Below are positions 62,601-64,000 of a DNA stretch of 64,000 nt, one piece after another. Within the stretch, counting starts at the first letter, position 1. The number at the start of each line of letters is the position of its first letter. Source of the stretch: Bufo bufo (lineage: Eukaryota > Chordata > Amphibia > Anura > Bufonidae); NCBI RefSeq assembly GCF_905171765.1, contig NC_053391.1, positions 268,264,771-268,328,770 of the forward strand. The letters are read 5' to 3'. The notes under the pieces are model-generated. The model was not told the DNA's origin. It was given only the letters and a program-made list of their open reading frames with translations, and ran no database searches. The translations under genes and the position numbers were made by a program.

Positions 62601-64000
62601 CAGCCACCACAGGAGAAGCCACCATTGAGTTACTTTGACCCCTGCACCCAGGAAGAGGAGAGAGGCCCCACAGCACATATTCTGGCATCATATCAGCCAC
62701 CACAGGAGAAGCCACCATTTAGTTACTTTGACCCCTTCACCCAAACAGAGGAGAGAGGTTCCACATCAGAGAATCAGGCATCATATCAACCACCACAGGA
62801 GTAGGCCACAATTTAATGGGACCCCGGCAACCATGTCAGATGGCACAACCATCAGCTTCATATCAATCAGCACAGGAGAAGGCGACTTTGAAAGACTTTG
62901 ACCCCTACACCCAGACGGAGGAGAGAGGTTTCGCAGCAGAGAATCAGGCATTTAGATCACCCACCACAGGAGTAGGCCCCCATTGAATCAGACCCTGGCA
63001 ACCATGTCAGATGGCACAACCATCAGCTTTATATCAATCAGCACAGGAGAAGGCGACTTTGAAAGACTTTGACCCCTACACCCAGATGGAGGAGAGAGGT
63101 TTCACAGCAGAGAATCAGGCATCATATCAACCACCACAGGAGAAGCCACCATTTAGTTACTTTGACCCCTGCACCCAGGAAGAGGAGAGAGGCACCACAG
63201 CACATATTCTGGCATCATATCAGCCACCACAGGAGAAGCCACCATTGAGTTACTTTGACCCCTGCACCCAGGAAGAGGAGAGAGGCCCCACAGCACATAT
63301 TCTGGCATCATATCAGCCACCACAGGAGAAGCCACCATTTAGTTACTTTGACCCCTGCACCCAGGAAGAGGAGAGAGGCACCACAGCACATATTCTGGCA
63401 TCATATCAGCCACCACAGGAGTAGGCCACAATTTAGTTTATTTGACCCCTGCACCCAGGAAGAGGAGAGAGGCCCCACAGCACATATTCTGGCATCATAT
63501 CAGCCACCACAGGAGAAGCCACCATTGAGTTACTTTGACCCCCGCACCCAGGAAGAGGAGAGAGGCACCACAGCACATATTCAGGCATCATATCACACAC
63601 CACAGGAGAAGGCCTCTTTCAGTGATTTAGGCCTTTGGACCCAGACAGAGGAGAGAGGCACCACAGCACATATTCTGGCATCATATCAGCCACCACAGGA
63701 GAAGCCACCATTGAGTTACTTTGACCCCTGCACCCAGGAAGAGGAGAGAGGCCCCACAGCACATATTCTGGCATCATATCAGCCACCACAGGAGAAGCCA
63801 CCATTTAGTTACTTTGACCCCTGCACCCAGGAAGAGGAGAGAGAGGCCCCACAGCACATATTCTGGCATCATATCAGCCACCACAGGAGAAGCCACCATT
63901 GAGTTACTTTGACCCCCGCACCCAGGAAGAGGAGAGAGGCACCACAGCACATATTCAGGCATCATATCACACACCACAGGAGAAGGCCTCTTTCAGTGAT
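59685..64000. mobile_element. hAT-like element with giant internal satellite (right end outside window)
   Basis: It begins TAGAGTTGAGCGAACACC, followed by many GTTCGGGTTCG and GAACCCGAA motifs (59690-59800) that pair as subterminal repeats, a layout shared by frog hAT families. A leader (59800-59960) passes into the tandem repeats. It inserted into hAT copy 2. The 8-bp duplication cannot be checked because the right end is off the window. Confidence 0.65.
59985..64000 (+). repeat. 93-bp minisatellite with 806-bp higher-order repeat
   Basis: The base unit is 93 bp (for example CACCACAGGAGAAGCCACCA, TTACTTTGACCCC, CACCCAGGAAGAGGAGAGAG, CATATTCTGGCATCATATCA). Blocks of eight to nine variant units repeat every 806 bp, exactly: landmarks at 60593, 61399, 62205 and 63011. 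The 806-bp copies are nearly identical (e.g. single changes at 61674 and 62933). From about 63420 the order changes. Frames of 199 codons recur because 93 is divisible by three and the unit has no stop in that phase. Confidence 0.95.

Noticed and set aside
60735..63977. Reverse-strand ORFs repeated every 806 bp
   Set aside because: They are shadows of the satellite; no start context, domain or splice signals.
1..64000. tRNA, rRNA or snRNA genes
   Set aside because: I scanned for the usual conserved blocks by eye and saw none that I could support.

Overview
This window is vertebrate, most likely frog (anuran) DNA. I see no convincing host gene. Almost all of it is a dense, layered nest of transposable elements and satellites: Penelope-like elements (PLEs), DIRS, CR1, Ty3/gypsy, hAT, Tc1/mariner, piggyBac and many foldback MITEs. 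The amphibian assignment is inference from this mix of families. Nothing here looks prokaryotic: there are no operons, ribosome binding sites or CRISPR arrays.

Layout. 1-919 is the 3' end of a CR1-type LINE. 920-15830 is a forward PLE (PLE-1) split by a Tc1 element (2867-14607). That Tc1 was itself split by a piggyBac element (3088-8291, PB-3) and by an hAT element (8352-13414). Each insertion is bounded by its family's expected target duplication: TA, TTAA and 8 bp. 16719-48052 is a second and larger nest. A DIRS retrotransposon, with inverted terminal repeats about 31 kb apart, is cut into at least five pieces: gag, reverse transcriptase, RNase H and two tyrosine-recombinase fragments. The interrupters are a Harbinger-type MITE (17336-18221), a broken piggyBac with its own MITE inside the transposase (18596-23745, PB-2), a PLE fragment plus minisatellites (26937-29607), a reverse PLE containing a gypsy element with intact 5-bp target duplication (29770-36190, gypsy at 30870-35528), a coding-less palindromic PLE-like element with two outward-facing hammerhead ribozymes and a 15-bp target duplication (38253-41693), a piggyBac with a 644-codon open transposase (42156-46215, PB-1), and an hAT MITE (46692-47822). 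48061-59684 holds two more hAT-type elements, an unclassified repeat family, and a 4.5-kb head-to-tail unclassified element with 34-bp minisatellites, followed by Tc1 remnants and the 5' end of another hAT. 59685-64000 is an hAT-like element whose interior is a 93-bp minisatellite organised into near-identical 806-bp higher-order repeats that run off the window.

How the parts work together. The elements do not form a pathway; they record insertion order. The reading frames of DIRS gag and of the PB-2 transposase are restored exactly when an inserted element and one TTAA copy are removed, so those insertions were clean and later than their hosts. The most open coding sequence is the PB-1 transposase, which keeps its catalytic aspartates and C-terminal cysteine-rich domain but has an N-terminus supplied by a MITE fragment. 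The most unusual feature is the set of six hammerhead-ribozyme-like motifs tied to PLE terminal sequences. The best two form an inverted pair in an element that has no reverse transcriptase.
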